Shown: piece by piece, positions 1-11,519 of the stretch
Position numbering within the stretch: the first letter of the stretch is position 1
Layout: each line of letters opens with the position of its first letter
Origin: Climacium dendroides
Lineage: Eukaryota; Streptophyta; Bryopsida; Hypnales; Climaciaceae
Direction: 5' to 3'
NCBI GenBank assembly: GCA_950106755.1
Contig: OX467086.1
Span: 24,136,001 to 24,200,000, forward strand
DNA: 64,000 nt
The notes under the pieces: generated by a model
The model's database searches: none
What the model was told of the DNA's origin: nothing
Seen by the model: only the letters and a program-made list of their open reading frames with translations
Translations under genes and position numbers: made by a program

Positions 1-312
1 GTTTTGACTTAGTAAATGACCTTTTTTCAAGAAACTTTGAACTAATAAAAGTTGGAAAATCAAGCCAACTTTCACCTCCAACAATCCGTTTGAGATTTAG
101 ATCCTCCAATCAAAAGATATGGACAAAAATCAGAGAGGGGTTTTAAAAATGTAAAAAAAATGATTCATTTTCACCCCTCTCTGATTTTTGTCCATATCTT
201 TTGATTGGAGGATCGGAATCTCAAACGGATTGTTGGAGGTGAAAGTTGGCTTGATTTTTCAACTTTTATTAGTTCAAAGTTTCTTGAAAAAAGGTCATTT
301 ATTAAGTCAAAA
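1..312. repeat. Foldback element with long inverted arms (member 1)
   Basis: The two halves are near-perfect reverse complements. The left arm runs from GTTTTGACTTAGTAAATGAC to about 143 and the right arm from about 171 to 312, ending TTAAGTCAAAAC, around a short A-rich centre. The arm contains CCGTTTGAGATTTAG on the left and CTCAAACGG on the right. The element starts at the window edge, so its outer end may lie upstream. The inner part is related to the larger foldback at 51,060-51,880. No coding capacity is seen. A snap-back, MITE-like element is the likeliest reading. Confidence 0.85.
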
Positions 313-390
313 CCGGCCCTGAAGTATGCTGACTTTAAGAAATACCGAATTGTTAATGTTTAGTTTTTAAAAAAATTTACATTGTACAAT

Positions 391-520
391 TAAAGATTCC
401 AAGAGATTCCAAGAGATTCCAGGAGATTCCAAAAGATTCCAAATTATTCCAAATTATTCCAAAAGATTCTAAAAGATTCTAAAAGATTCCAAAAAGATTC
501 CAAAAAGATTCTAAAAGATT
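391..520. repeat. Tandem repeat, 10-11 bp unit AGATTCCAA
   Basis: About 12 consecutive degenerate units of the type AAGATTCCAA, with drift to AAATTATTCC and AAAAGATTCT, fill this stretch. The units lengthen from 10 to 11 bp toward the right end through extra A residues. It is a minisatellite-like tract. Confidence 0.85.
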
Positions 521-1490
521 TAACAAAATTTTGTTGATTTTAGTTGCACTATCCAAATCAACAAAAATAATGTGACCATTTTGTTAATTTGGGCAAAATC
601 AACAAAAATTTGTCAAAATGGACAATACAGTATCCAAGTTAACAGAAAATTGTTGACTATTTGTTGATTTGGTCACTGATTTTCTACTAGTGAGAAGAGA
701 CTTGACATGGATAATAGAATACCATTTGTCTACCAACATTCAAGACATTGAAATATGACAAACAAACATATAGGCCTTTGACCCTCAAAATTGTCGGTTG
801 TGGATGCCATGCAAGGGTATAGTTTGTGTTTGCACTCAAGTGTTGGGCAAATTGTTTTTGCATTTTTAGGTACTTAGATATGTATTTCTTTCTATTAGGT
901 AGACAAAAAAAATTTGCAAAATCGTGGGGCATGGATCATGTGAGTAACTTCCACTTTTATGTTTGATATACAAGGTTGATTGAAGTTGGGTTTTTTGTAC
1001 CCTTTGTCCTCTTCATGTTCCTATCTCTAATGTATATAGACAATTCCTACCACTTTACTGCATCTTTTGAGAACATTGTGTGAAATAATGTCGAGAACAA
1101 TGTCCTCAAATTTTTTTTAATGCAATCCAATTCATTTACCCCCCCATCCCACCCCCTAAAAAAATTAATTTAAATTGAATTGAATTCATTCACCTCCTAT
1201 CCCAACCCTATTTGTAATTTTTGTAAGGTAGTTTGTATGGCATTTGATATGGGATATTATAATATCCTGAATGTTATATCCATATATATATATGAATTTT
1301 GTATTCATATCCAAATTTATATATCCATTTATGTATTTGTATTTGAAGTTTGTATTCCTAGTTTGTATTTGTATCTATATAAATACAATATCCCTAGTCT
1401 ATACATGTATCCACATCCTGTATCCAAAATCTTCATATAATTTTTTTAATAAATAAGCATATAATGAAATAAACAATAGAAATTTAATGA
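521..1490. other. AT-rich noncoding stretch
   Basis: I see no supportable gene. 525-680 has several interspersed TTGTTGATTT and AATCAACAAAA segments in opposite orientations, so it can partly fold. 1,225-1,440 is a low-complexity run of TATCCATAT/TTTGTAT-type words. The same kind of sequence recurs at about 57,720-57,920. Confidence 0.6.
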
Positions 1491-1748
1491 ATGATGAATG
1501 AAATACATGCAATGATGAATGAAATACATGCAATGATGAATATGGTAAAAGATACACATACATTAGAATGCATTAGAAATTTGACTCCATTGTTACAAAC
1601 AATGGCAACCCAAATAGAAGAATTTAAAGGAAAAACTTGTAAATCTCAAATGCTTCGTGAACAATTTAATTGTTGTGAAATCCAATTGATTCAATCTAAT
1701 AAATTTCTCAAATCATTTGGTAGTAGCAATAGAAAATTGAAATTATGA
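1491..1748 (+). other. Short ORF opening with a 21-bp tandem repeat, unrecognised
   Basis: An 85-codon open frame starts with two full and one partial copies of a 21-bp unit (1,491-1,511, 1,512-1,532, then 1,533-1,545), which encode the heptad MMNEIHA twice. The rest of the protein is hydrophilic, with two cysteines spaced closely (NCCEIQ). It has no obvious signal peptide or membrane segment and I do not recognise a family. Codon composition is as AT-rich as the surroundings, so this may be a transposon-derived fragment or a chance frame. Confidence 0.2.
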
Positions 1749-1824
1749 AAGCTCAAAGCTCACAAAAGCACAAAACCATAGAAATGCAAAGAAGTGAAAG
1801 CCAAGAGAAGCAATGGATTTGCTA

Positions 1825-2174
1825 CCTCTATAATATCACCCTATGGATCCTCTTTAATATCACCTGAATTGCAACAATTATATTATTTTTATAATATCAC
1901 CCTTTGTAAAAAGTGATATTCGAGGTGATATTATAGAAGTGATTGCAAATTGCTATTCTATTTCTATAATATCACATTGTGTGAAAATACGATTTTTATG
2001 TATGCATGATTGCAAATATTTTTATAAAATAATTATTTTAAAGACTTATTGAAATCATTATCATGCATTCTATTCAAATGTATCAAATTTTTACTAATAT
2101 GTGATACAATGAATGCGTAGCATAGCAAGCACGAGCCCCTAGTATTAATGGTAGCATTTGTGATATTATAGAGG
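1825..2174. mobile_element. MITE-like element with 15-bp perfect TIRs
   Basis: The ends are CCTCTATAATATCAC (1,825-1,839) and its exact reverse complement GTGATATTATAGAGG (2,160-2,174). The same TATAATATCAC word recurs internally at least three times, so the subterminal regions are repetitive. There is no coding capacity and I could not define a convincing target duplication. It sits immediately outside the left edge of duplicated segment copy 1. Confidence 0.6.
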
Positions 2175-2279
2175 GACTTATGATTTTAGTAGTATAATAT
2201 ATTTTATTATTAAAAAATAATTTTAAATTATCATTTATTATCCAACCATTTAAATTTTTTTATTTTTTTATTTATTTTT

Positions 2280-3070
2280 ATTGTTACATTGTGATGTTTG
2301 GGACTATGTGTCTTGTGGTCGTGTTCTTGGTACCATTGGAAAGCTCTCTATGAGGAAGGGTGCATGGGCTTTGTTTCACGATGTTTGGATCTACAATATA
2401 AAAGATATTGAATATTGAGTATTTTTCAATGAAAAAATTAGAAAATTAATTTTACTTTTCTTTTGTCTATGGTAACAGTACATGGCACATTAGTATTATT
2501 TATAGATTGTTTATTTGTTTGTATTGTTTGTTACATTGAAATCTCCCAAACTATGGGTCCATTGGTCATGTGGTTCGTGCTATCAAAAAGCCTTGGGTGA
2601 GGAGGGATGTACGGGCTTTGTTTTATGGAGTTTGGGCCTAGATGCAAAAGTTATGGATTTTTTTGTTATTTTTTATTTTTAAAAATTAAAAAAATATTTT
2701 TACATTTTTTAAATTTGTGGCAATGGCAGATGGCACTCTTATATTATTTTTTAATATTCTTTTGAGTCTAATTTTTTGGCCTCTATATTAGATTTAAAAA
2801 TCTATACCTTAAATTTGTTTGTTTGTTTTGTTTTGTTTTATTTGTTTGTTATGTTGAGATCTCTTGGACTATGCATCCTCTAGCCCCATGCTTAGTACCG
2901 TCAAAAATCCCTTGGCAAAGAGGGTGCACCAACTTCGTTTTGTGGCATTCAGACATACAATGTGAAAGTTATTAAATTTTGAAGTTTTTATGAACTAAAC
3001 AATTAAAAAATTATTTAACTTTTGTTTTGACTGTAGCAGCAACATAGGGCACACTAATTAGAACTAATAG
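2280..3070. repeat. Three degenerate tandem units of about 240-280 bp
   Basis: Each unit carries a TTGTTACATTG or TTATGTTGAGATCTC start, then a GGTACCATTGGAAAGC-type word, then a GAGGAAGGGTGCATGG or GAGGAGGG word, then TTTTGTGGCATTC-type sequence, then an AT-rich tail. The same three units occur in copy 2 (35,820-36,610), and inverted relatives occur at 32,388-32,742 and 34,863-35,300. This is an old dispersed repeat family with no coding capacity I can defend. Confidence 0.7.
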
Positions 3071-6000
3071 ATATTGTATGATTATTTTTCTATTACTATT
3101 TTTTATCCTTTTCTTCTTGATTCTTTTATCCCTTCTCTTTCAAACCATTTTTTATGGATACAAAAAACTAAAGTACAATATGTTTGGATTGATGTACTAT
3201 GGCCAAACAAATACATTCACAAACTATAAACAATTCATTCTAGTTGTGTCAAACAACTTACTGCTAATCATCTACAAATATACAATGAGTGCCATAAGAA
3301 TATATTAAAGCAAAATTCATGATAGATTCTTCAAATTCTAGGTGACTTCAAAGGACTTTACAAATAATTTTTGAGACAACCATAGCCCCTCATCTAAGGT
3401 TCATAGATAATCTAGTACAAATAATGTGTCATTTTTCATCTATATCTTCTTTAAAGACATTAACTATCCACTCTACAAAATCATTCTTCCCCACATATTA
3501 TTATCCCCCTATATTTTTTCTACATAACATCTAATACATGGTATTAAACATAATCCTATATTAACTATAGTACCCTACATGTAATTCTACACATTCTACA
3601 TTAGATATAATATCTTTTTGTAAAATTTGGTACAATAAATATATAGAACCCTATTCCAAATCTCACGTGGTTTCTAATATGCACACTAAGTAACCTCCTT
3701 GGGCATTAAACTCACTAGAAATCAACATTATTCTCCACATTTTACTGAAATCACATCTAGCATCAGTATACTTGGGCATATTTAAATAATGAATGGACAT
3801 AAACAAATAATTGTCTTCTTGCTAAAGTTGCTCTCCTCCAATTGACCCTTCAAGTCTACATTTCTCAAAATCTTGGATTGGAGATTGGAGGGGAGGCATC
3901 TTTCTATAGATAATCATGTAGGACTTCATTTTTAATTTTTTGTAAGGATTTTTGGAGTCATTTTTGTATTTTTGACAATTGTTTTGTGGTATGAGGAGAC
4001 CAATTTGGTCATTTATTTTGTTGTTACGTCCCAAATTGAAGTTGTTGACAATGGACGAAGTTAGTGCATATGAATGTTTAATGGATATGTGTGTTCAAAT
4101 CAGGAGTGATGAATGCCTTTTTTAGTTTTTTATTTATTTTCAATTTGGAATCTATTGTTTAAATGCATAGTCAGTTTGTTGTTTATCCTAATTGGTCTGT
4201 TAAGTTTTTTTGAGTTGATGGGGTAATGACAAGGCTCTCAATTGGGATGTTTCAAAGTCCAATTAGGAATTTTTGGGTTGCGGTGTTAGTCCAAGTTGGC
4301 AATGATTAGGTGGTTAGTCATCTCTCTCAATTTGGTAACTGTCAATTTTGACTTCCTATTTGGTCGAGTTTTCAGATCATTTTCCTTACCCACTATTGAA
4401 GAGAGTTCAGTGTGAGTCCCAGCCAATTTGAGTCGTGTATGCTTTTGTTGATTTTGTATTTGTGTCCAAGTAGGTGATGCTTGGTTGTGTGTGATGGTTA
4501 TGTCCTAGTTGAGATGTTTGAAAGATGAAGAGTGTGTGAATCAAAGAAAAAAATGTGCTTATGATAGATAAACTTTGTGAGGATATTTTAAAGATCAAAT
4601 TGGAGAGTGATATCGATTGATGTGAATAGTGTATTAAGTTGGAACGTTGAGATGCAGTATATGCAAAGGTAGTTGAAAGAAATGTGATCAAAGTTAAATT
4701 ATACTACAGTGATTTAATCACCAATTTGGAATTATATAAAAGATAATTTTTTTTTATTGAATTGGTGTTCAATGTGATGAACGTGTATGTTGAAAATTAT
4801 ATGTGTGTAGTTGTGGAATTTATGGAGTGAAATTCTAATTGGGTGTATGGATCAATCCAAGTTGAATTTGTGTATGAGTGTGATTGTAGTAATGTTTTTG
4901 GCTATATAATTTCAAATTGGATTGTTGAACCTATTAGTATTAAAAAAATCCTACTTAACCATCTCCCTTGGAACGAACTTATAATACTAAATCGGTAATT
5001 TCTAAATAGGTCATTATCTTCCTTCAACACTTCCTTAAGTACACTAGAAACCAACAAAGAGGTCTACTTTAGAGCTCTAGTGAGCCCAATGAAAATATAA
5101 TTTTAGAGTAAGCCCTTAAGTGGTCTTGGCTTGGGCTAGAGCCAAACCCCCACCATTTCAAGTTGCCACTACATTTCAAAATTGTTGACCCTACCTCCTC
5201 ACCAAGTTTTGGGCCATTCATTAGTTTTTGTTGCTTCTACTACTTGTGCAATTTTTGTTACTTCTATCTGTCTTTGTTGCTTTGATCCCTGTAGCAAATT
5301 CTACTCTCCAAATGAACCTAAATTGTCATGTTGTATCAAAGTTTGATACGTAATCTTCTACATTCTAAGGTCTTATATTATCACAAGGCCCTCTTTTATT
5401 TTGTGTTGATGGTCAAATATTCAAAGTAGCTATTTTAGAAGTTGGTATTGAAAAAATGATGGTGGAGTGCACATTTTTGCAAGGGCCCAACTAGAGTTGT
5501 TGAGGTTGTTCCAATGCACCTAGGTGGCCATGCTCTTGGGGGACAAAATAGTTGTGCATTGTTTTGACGTGTGATCTCAAATGTCTACATAATGCATGAG
5601 GGTGCATTGATGAGCATTTCTACCAATTCTTCTCTATTCTTATTTAGATAAAAGAAGAGCATATATGGAGATAGAAAATGCTCTTTCCCGCAAATTCTGC
5701 ATAATAAGTTACCACTATATTACTATCATTGGTAATAATAGGTGTCTTGAATATACTAATGGTATACAAAAGGTGATTTACTATCATTGGTATCCAAAAA
5801 GATGATTTTGAGTTCTATATATATGCTCTTCTATACTAAATTGGACTATTAAATTTAAGGAATGTAAGACCCGAGGGGGGCCTTTTCATATCTGTATGAA
5901 ATATATTTGGATAGAGCTATGGAGCACCTCTAATGAAGATGCTCAAAGGTAGGGATACCTAAAGTCACAACTTTCTTTACCAATCCACAATTAATATTAT

Positions 6001-8400
6001 TAGATTGGTTAAATTTTTATATCTTTATTGTTGGTAAATGCAAGGAGGTTTAATATATATATTTTCTCCCTTTTTTAGCTTTCAGAATATGTAGTTAGAT
6101 TTCAATCTGGTAAAAATTTGACATGAGAAAGGTCCAAGTGAGGAATAAACTTTTCGTCCACATCTCTATTAACCATTATTTTGGATTATTCATATAAAAA
6201 CTATTCTTAATTAAAGATTTGTCAAGTTTTTACAATTAGATTCATTTACTAATACTGGCAATATTGTGAGGGCATCCATTATACACTTGGCATACGTACC
6301 CTCCAAATACATAGCTATCTTTTAATTGATAATAAGTAGCATTCAGAATTAATATCATTGAAAGCACATCCCACTATACCTTGAATAGATCAAAAAAATA
6401 TAAAATTATATTTTTAATAACTGAAAAGTATCCTACCAAAAGCAAACTAAAAGACCAAAAATATAGAGGCCTTAGCAAATGAAATAAAATCATGCCAATA
6501 GAACAATGAATTGATGTACTATTGGCTTAATTAGTCTGAGTCTCTATATTTTTTTGTCTTTTAGCTTGCTTTTGAAGGGATGTATCTTGGTCAATCAAAG
6601 TCTAAGCCTAGACATCATTGTATTATTGTAAGCACTTTTGAATTTGTTTTAAATGATAAGTAACTATAGGTTTTAACTCACTGATAGAAATTTGGTATTT
6701 TGCAACTTGTGCACAAACCACTCTTGCCATCCAAAAACAACTCATTTTACAAAAATGCATTATTATAGAAGAGTTATTTTAGATGATAGTAGTTCTTAAA
6801 GATCAAATTTCTACTAGTGACTAAAGTTATAAAAAAGTTAGTTGTGTATTTGGAGGGTCAATATACCTTTTGTATAGTGGATACTCTTGTCTTGCATCCT
6901 ATTATGGTTCCTTGAAAATGAAGAACTTAACTCTTAGAACCTATATCATTGCAGCATTAACTCATCACTAATAAGGCAACAACCTTTTTTTATCTACATT
7001 CCCATAAGGTGCATGTCACGACCTAGACAAGGTTAAAATAATCCCATCATGCCTATTTCAATATTTCTTAGAATATTTATTGTTTTGTATGCTCTATTTT
7101 GCCATTGAATTTCATTGAGAATTATTTTATTTTATATTATATTTAAAGATGATATCACATGTCTACTATAAATCACAAAATTTTCTTTGTGATAATTTGG
7201 ATCTACCAAATCATTTTGAAGAAAAAATAAAATGGAAATTCATATGAAATACAAAATTTCTTTAAGACTAAGAATATGAGATTTTAACTACAGATGTATA
7301 TATAGTACTAAACATCATGGTATAATGAACATCATGGTATAAAGAAAATTTCCGTAACACTCTATAATCAAAAAATTAGTAAACTAGTCATTACAAGTAA
7401 AAAAGTCAAATTGCAATAAAATATTCAATTTTAACCTTTTTCAAAGTTAATAGAGTGAAACCAAGATATAATAAAATTGGGCTCAAATTCAAGAGAAATC
7501 ATTTTTATGACCAAAATTCAAATCTCTATATTGGATAAGTGAGCCCCCTTGTAGTGAACTTCTTCACTACATGACAACAAGAAATAGCAACCCAAAACAA
7601 TTTGGATGAAAATCCCTTCTTTAGTATCCTTGAGGATGCTTCCACTGTCATCTAAGTCCTAATTTTCTTCAAGAGTCGTAAGGTTAACCCCTAAAGGACA
7701 AATTTTGACCTCATATTTTCTAAAGCCAATTTGAGTAGGTCATTTGTAGAATCTTTTTCGTTCTATTTGATTTATAAGTTTTTGACCAACATATGTAATG
7801 CTCTCTGTTGATTTTCATGACACAATATATGGCCTCATCTCAATTACATTGTTCACAATATATGATCAATTGAATTGCCCCTTTCAAACCTAGAATCCTT
7901 GGTCCTTTGTGGGTTGCACAATTTTTAACCCTTGGAGCCACATCCAACCATCTCTTCGGTCTCTGCTTGCTTTCTAGAACTGAATAGACAACACTCATTC
8001 TAATTAGTATGGTGGTAGCGAAAGCAGGTCTACACTAATTCTAATTAGCATGTGTTCACAGCTTTGTGTGTTATACTCCAGATGAGGGTTTACAGTCAGA
8101 GAGACTAGTTACTCGATCTGAATTGTTCAGAACTGTCGGTGCAAAAGGATTTCAGATCATTTTAATCCAATCACATCAGAACATTCACCTTTGCAGAGGA
8201 AACCCAGATCCAGAAACTCGGAATCTTTGATTTTGGAATCATAAAACCCCATGTCGTGCTTCAGGAAAGAAAATAGTTCTAATTGTTGAAGCATACGCAC
8301 AATAAGGTAGTTAGTGATGAAGAACATGAATTAATTATGCCTTAAATATTTACACGAGGACTAACTTTCTCTAAGCAGTCGGGTTCCAACCTTTGTGACA
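3071..8400. other. Noncoding part of duplicated segment
   Basis: No gene is supportable: frames are short and interrupted, and composition is uniformly AT-rich. The whole stretch aligns with 36,610-44,570 apart from the insertions listed there. 7,280-7,720 is related to 16,640-16,950 and to about 29,480-29,700, with shared words such as AACATCATGGTATAA and CCAAAACAATTTGG. It therefore contains members of old dispersed repeats. Confidence 0.6.
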
Positions 8401-8659
8401 TGAATGTAAGAAGTGCAAGCTCACTCATCAGAGGTTCACAACAATGGAGATGAAGACGGTAGCAACCTGCAACCAGATGTTGAAAAACAAGTGCAGATGT
8501 CTGCCTTCTACAAAATGTGGTGATGCTCGATTTTCATGTGCAAGGGTTAAAATGTTTTGTGCCAGGGAATGTTCATCCTTCAAAGTCATGCAACCAAAAT
8601 TCGGACAAGGTCTTTCCTCAAAGACTGGAATGTTTCAGGAACTTCTAAACATCACTTGA
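8398..8659 (+). pseudogene. Disrupted copy of the ORF intact at 44,578-44,829
   Basis: Aligns with 44,578-44,829. The start ATGAATGTAAGAAGTGCA is kept, but small insertions and deletions (about 8,416-8,510) break the frame. The remaining 71-codon frame from 8,444 reads a different phase. The downstream part (GTGGTGATGCTCGATTTTCATG onwards) is nearly identical in both copies. I do not recognise the product, so this is either a decayed exon or non-genic sequence with a chance ORF in copy 2. Confidence 0.25.
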
Positions 8660-9639
8660 AGAGAAGTTTCTGAGAGGTCTTCCTAAGTATGGTCACTTAG
8701 GAGGCCTCCTTATGTATCAAGGAGAGGCTTAGTTTTTATGTCAATTTCATTACACTCTGACACTTTTCGGAGCACGTGGACTAAATGATAACTCTGTATC
8801 AGGCCTCTGTTTTAGAAAGACAAGTTTCATAATTTTTAGAGTCAAGAATTATGCCGAGTTAACATAATTGAGGATAGGTAGTATAATTATGTTGTCCACC
8901 ATCCTATATTCCTATGAAGCTCTATTGTTAAACTATTGTTGCTATCAGTGTATCAATCTCAAATCTAGGCTTAGAAGCAACTATGAGGCTCCCAATTTAG
9001 TTTTGCATATCCAAAAGATGAGATTTCAACTTGATATTTTGCATTGACAAAACACATGTCACATCAAAGACCATTCAAATGGACAATTTCATTGCACTCT
9101 GCAAATTGCAATGACAAATCACATTCCTAGTTAAGCAGATGTAGTTACCATGGCCTGGAAAATACCAAAGAAAGTGATGCAAGCTGCATGCATGCTCACA
9201 GAAGACAAACCAAAGCTCAAAAAAATCTCAAAGAGACCTTGTGGCTACTCCACCCAACATAAAACGTATTGAACCAAAAACAAGTGTTGAAACACAAAGG
9301 TAGGAATTTGTTCTGCAAATAGTCAATAACATAAACTTAGTTCTTGATGATGAAAGAAGAAGAGAAGTGCATTCCTGCTATAGTAAGTCAAAACGTACAC
9401 TAGCTTATCCTACTAGTGTTATGCAACCTGCATAATATCAGTTTCCAAAAAAACGAAATATTGTTGCAACACTTCTTTTGAGGGTAAATAATAATTTTGG
9501 AGCTGATACTAACTCTCGCTAATTGGATAGTTTAGTGGAGTTTTAATAACTGTGTCACTGCCTTTACAAGATTCAAGGGCATCCTGTTGCAGAGTCGAAG
9601 TTCACAAGCCTCAGTTCCTTGTCAACAGCCAGCCGCATC

Positions 9640-9651
9640 TCCGATGTCGGA
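9640..9651. promoter_or_regulatory. TCCGATGTCGGA palindrome (gene A exon 3 region)
   Basis: A 12-bp copy of the window's recurrent palindrome. On the minus strand it reads TCCGACATCGGA and corresponds to the codons for Ser-Asp-Ile-Gly in exon 3 of paralog C. In A it lies beyond the premature stop, so here it is not coding but is still intact. The word itself is directly visible; any protein-binding role is inference. Confidence 0.6.
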
Positions 9652-9710
9652 ATTGGGGCGAGCATTTCCATCCATGGCCGCATCAGCAGCGATGGAACAA
9701 GCAGTGGAGT

Positions 9711-10442
9711 TCAAGTACTGTCACTTTCTTCATCTCTGCAGCGGACTTGTGACAACTCCAGTCCTGTCTCCAAATCTACAGCCAAACCAAGTTTAATCGA
9801 ACATCGGCCAAAACAGAGTCACGTGGTGGGCTAAAATCAAACTTGCTTCTGAGCCTCTGAGCTTCGAGAGCTCCAAGAAACTTGCTCCCCGACTTGCTTA
9901 CCTCTTGCTGCTTCATTGTCATTGTTGGAGATGGCCCTCGGCGAATCTGACGGCGCTTCGCCCAACGCCTCATTGTAGGTGCTTCCTCCACCATCCTCGG
10001 TTAGTGCTCTCCAAGCTGCGGTGCTTTCAATGCAGCCCCAGATGCAAGCTCCAATCAAAAACACAAGAAGCGGGACCGCCGTGATTTTGAGCCACTCCGT
10101 AATACGCTCTCCACTGCTGACAATTTCACACAACATCAAAAATTAGGTCTCCGATCCACAGCATAACTCTGCAGGCACATCAAATTTGGACAAGGGATGA
10201 AACAAAAAATTCGTGAATTAAGCTGGAGAAATTTCACGATTTCGGCACTTTTCGAGGAGGCTAGCAGCAAACTTGGATCTACACCATGGTGTCTGTGCAC
10301 TTGAATGTCACAATTTGGACGATTCGAGTTGGGCCTGTTATAAAAGGTTTAACGAATTCGGCACTCACATTGCGGTAGGTTCTACCAAAGCGATGGGGCT
10401 TGTCGCTAATAAAGCCCTCGTCGAAGCCGCTGGCCACGCCAT
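9711..10442 (-). CDS. Small single-pass membrane protein, paralog A (3 exons)
   Basis: Proposed exons on the minus strand are 10,442-10,369, 10,116-9,902 and 9,775-9,711, with introns of 252 bp and 126 bp. Donors read AT|GTGAGT and AGAG|GTAAGC; acceptors read TTGTCAG|C and GCTGTAG|A. The joined frame encodes 117 residues. The start context is CCAAATGG. Exon 1 is a short Ala/Ser/Thr-rich leader. Exon 2 begins GE.ITEWLKIT and continues into one membrane segment at about residues 36-54 (VPLLVFLIGACIW), followed by an acidic, Gly/Ser-rich tail. No signal peptide, enzyme motif or known family is recognised. Splice positions and phases match paralog C, which is strong comparative support. Relative to C, exon 3 has a 1-base insertion in the CACAAGTCCG region, so A stops early. 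Read-through of intron 2 would instead stop at 9,837-9,839 and also give 117 residues. Confidence 0.65.
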
Positions 10443-11114
10443 TTGGACGATTTTGACACAGTTGAACGCTTGGCCGAAATCTGCAACACAAAAATCGGAG
10501 TCAGCATGTTGGAGTAATCACTTCTAATTCAGTAGGAGACTGTATCGATCAGCCATGGTTGAGAGCGCTAGCTCCCCAGTTACCCGGTGAACAAATCAGC
10601 AATTCCCAAGTCCTAGACTCTTCGTGAATTCATTGAGTCTTCCGATATTGGTGTCTTCAGAATGCGGTGCATATTGGAACCTAAATATCTAACTAACCAA
10701 TTCATGAATTCACGACAACCCAATGCTTTTGGAAAAGTTCAAGCTAGCACGTTCATCTACATGGCTACGAAGCCGAAAGACCAATACTCATTACTCGATC
10801 CTTCACCCCAATTGTGAAAAAGAAGCTCTAGATTCTTAGGATATCGAGACAAAAGATCGAGTGAGCAGTACCGCAACACGCCAATTCAATGCATTCTGTA
10901 GAAGGAAACTGAATCGTAGAAACTAAACAAGAGTGACTGTTCTTGAATGTCTACAAGGCAGGAAGAAGCTCTGACCCGTCCGGCTTGGAGCTAGAGCTGC
11001 TGAGAGCGAGGACCGAGACACGAGAGAAATCAGTGACGAGCTAGAAGAGAGAATACAGTTGGAGCTGAAGTTCGTTGAAACAATGCATTTGCAAGAGCCA
11101 CAAAGCCTTGACTG
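10443..11114 (-). other. Putative 5' leader of gene A
   Basis: This GC-richer stretch lies between the TATA box and the exon 1 ATG of gene A. It contains direct and inverted GTGAATTC/AATTCATGAATTC words and a variant of the palindrome, TCCGATATTGGT (10,641-10,652). A 98-codon minus frame at 10,923-11,219 crosses the presumed start site and is not conserved at the matching place upstream of C, so I do not call it a gene. An intron within the leader is possible but not demonstrated. Confidence 0.45.
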
Positions 11115-11121
11115 TTTTATA
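11115..11121 (-). promoter_or_regulatory. TATA box of gene A
   Basis: Minus-strand CTATAAAACAG; plus strand TTTTATA at 11,115-11,121. The aligned position upstream of paralog C has ATATAAAAGAG (62,062-62,068). A start site about 30 bp downstream, near 11,085, is expected. Conservation in the divergent C paralog supports a functional core promoter. Confidence 0.6.
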
Positions 11122-11251
11122 GCACGCAGGTTGAGCCTGGTTGAGTTGGTGATGCTGCGTAGCCCTTCATTCCGTGAATCTGGGAAAAACTGTGCTGCTG
11201 AAAACAGGTAGGCCAGCATGAGCGTACATTAGGTGCGGGTGATCGATCATC

Positions 11252-11263
11252 TCCGATATCGGA
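11252..11263. promoter_or_regulatory. TCCGATATCGGA perfect palindrome upstream of gene A
   Basis: A perfect 12-bp palindrome, followed by AGCGCTC, about 130 bp upstream of the gene A TATA box. It is one of two copies in this promoter region. Confidence 0.6.
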
Positions 11264-11385
11264 AGCGCTCTGGACTCGTCCAGTGCATCACACCAGTCGA
11301 ACACTGCGCCGACAAATGCGTGCCAGGATTCAAGGTCAGGCGAGTGCCTGCCAAGGATGGATGGAAGCGTGCTTGATCAAGAGGC

Positions 11386-11397
11386 TCCGATGTCGGA
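11386..11397. promoter_or_regulatory. TCCGATGTCGGA site, second upstream copy of gene A
   Basis: Present as GGCTCCGATGTCGGAAGAA, the extended form shared with the islands at 26, 31, 53, 62 and 63 kb. About 45 bp further on, CTGGACGGATT and GCGCCTTCCTCGATCC are also shared with the 31.7 kb island, so the site belongs to a longer homologous module. Confidence 0.6.
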
Positions 11398-11519
11398 AGA
11401 AAGGTCTGCAGTAGCCTCAGAACTCATCAGAGAAGAGTCCGAGCTCCTTCTGGACGGATTTATTTGCCAGGCAGCTGAAGTTGCGCCTTCCTCGATCCTA
11501 GTGCTTCTGTTTTAGGAAG

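Noticed and set aside
1180..1456. Overlapping Tyr/Ile-rich frames of 61-86 codons
   Set aside because: Translation of a TATCCATAT/TTTGTAT low-complexity run; not credible protein.
9552..9834. Overlapping plus-strand frames of 66-71 codons over gene A exon 3, repeated at 45,760-46,007
   Set aside because: They are antisense to exon 3, use a phase not conserved against paralog C, and have no splice or start support. The minus-strand model explains the conservation.
10273..10527. 84-codon plus frame (also 46,446-46,700)
   Set aside because: Antisense to exon 1 and intron 1 of gene A, with no counterpart at paralog C. It is preserved between A and B only because the tract is near-identical.
10923..11219. 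98-codon minus frame over the gene A leader
   Set aside because: It spans the TATA box and the predicted start site, and the aligned region at paralog C encodes an unrelated frame.
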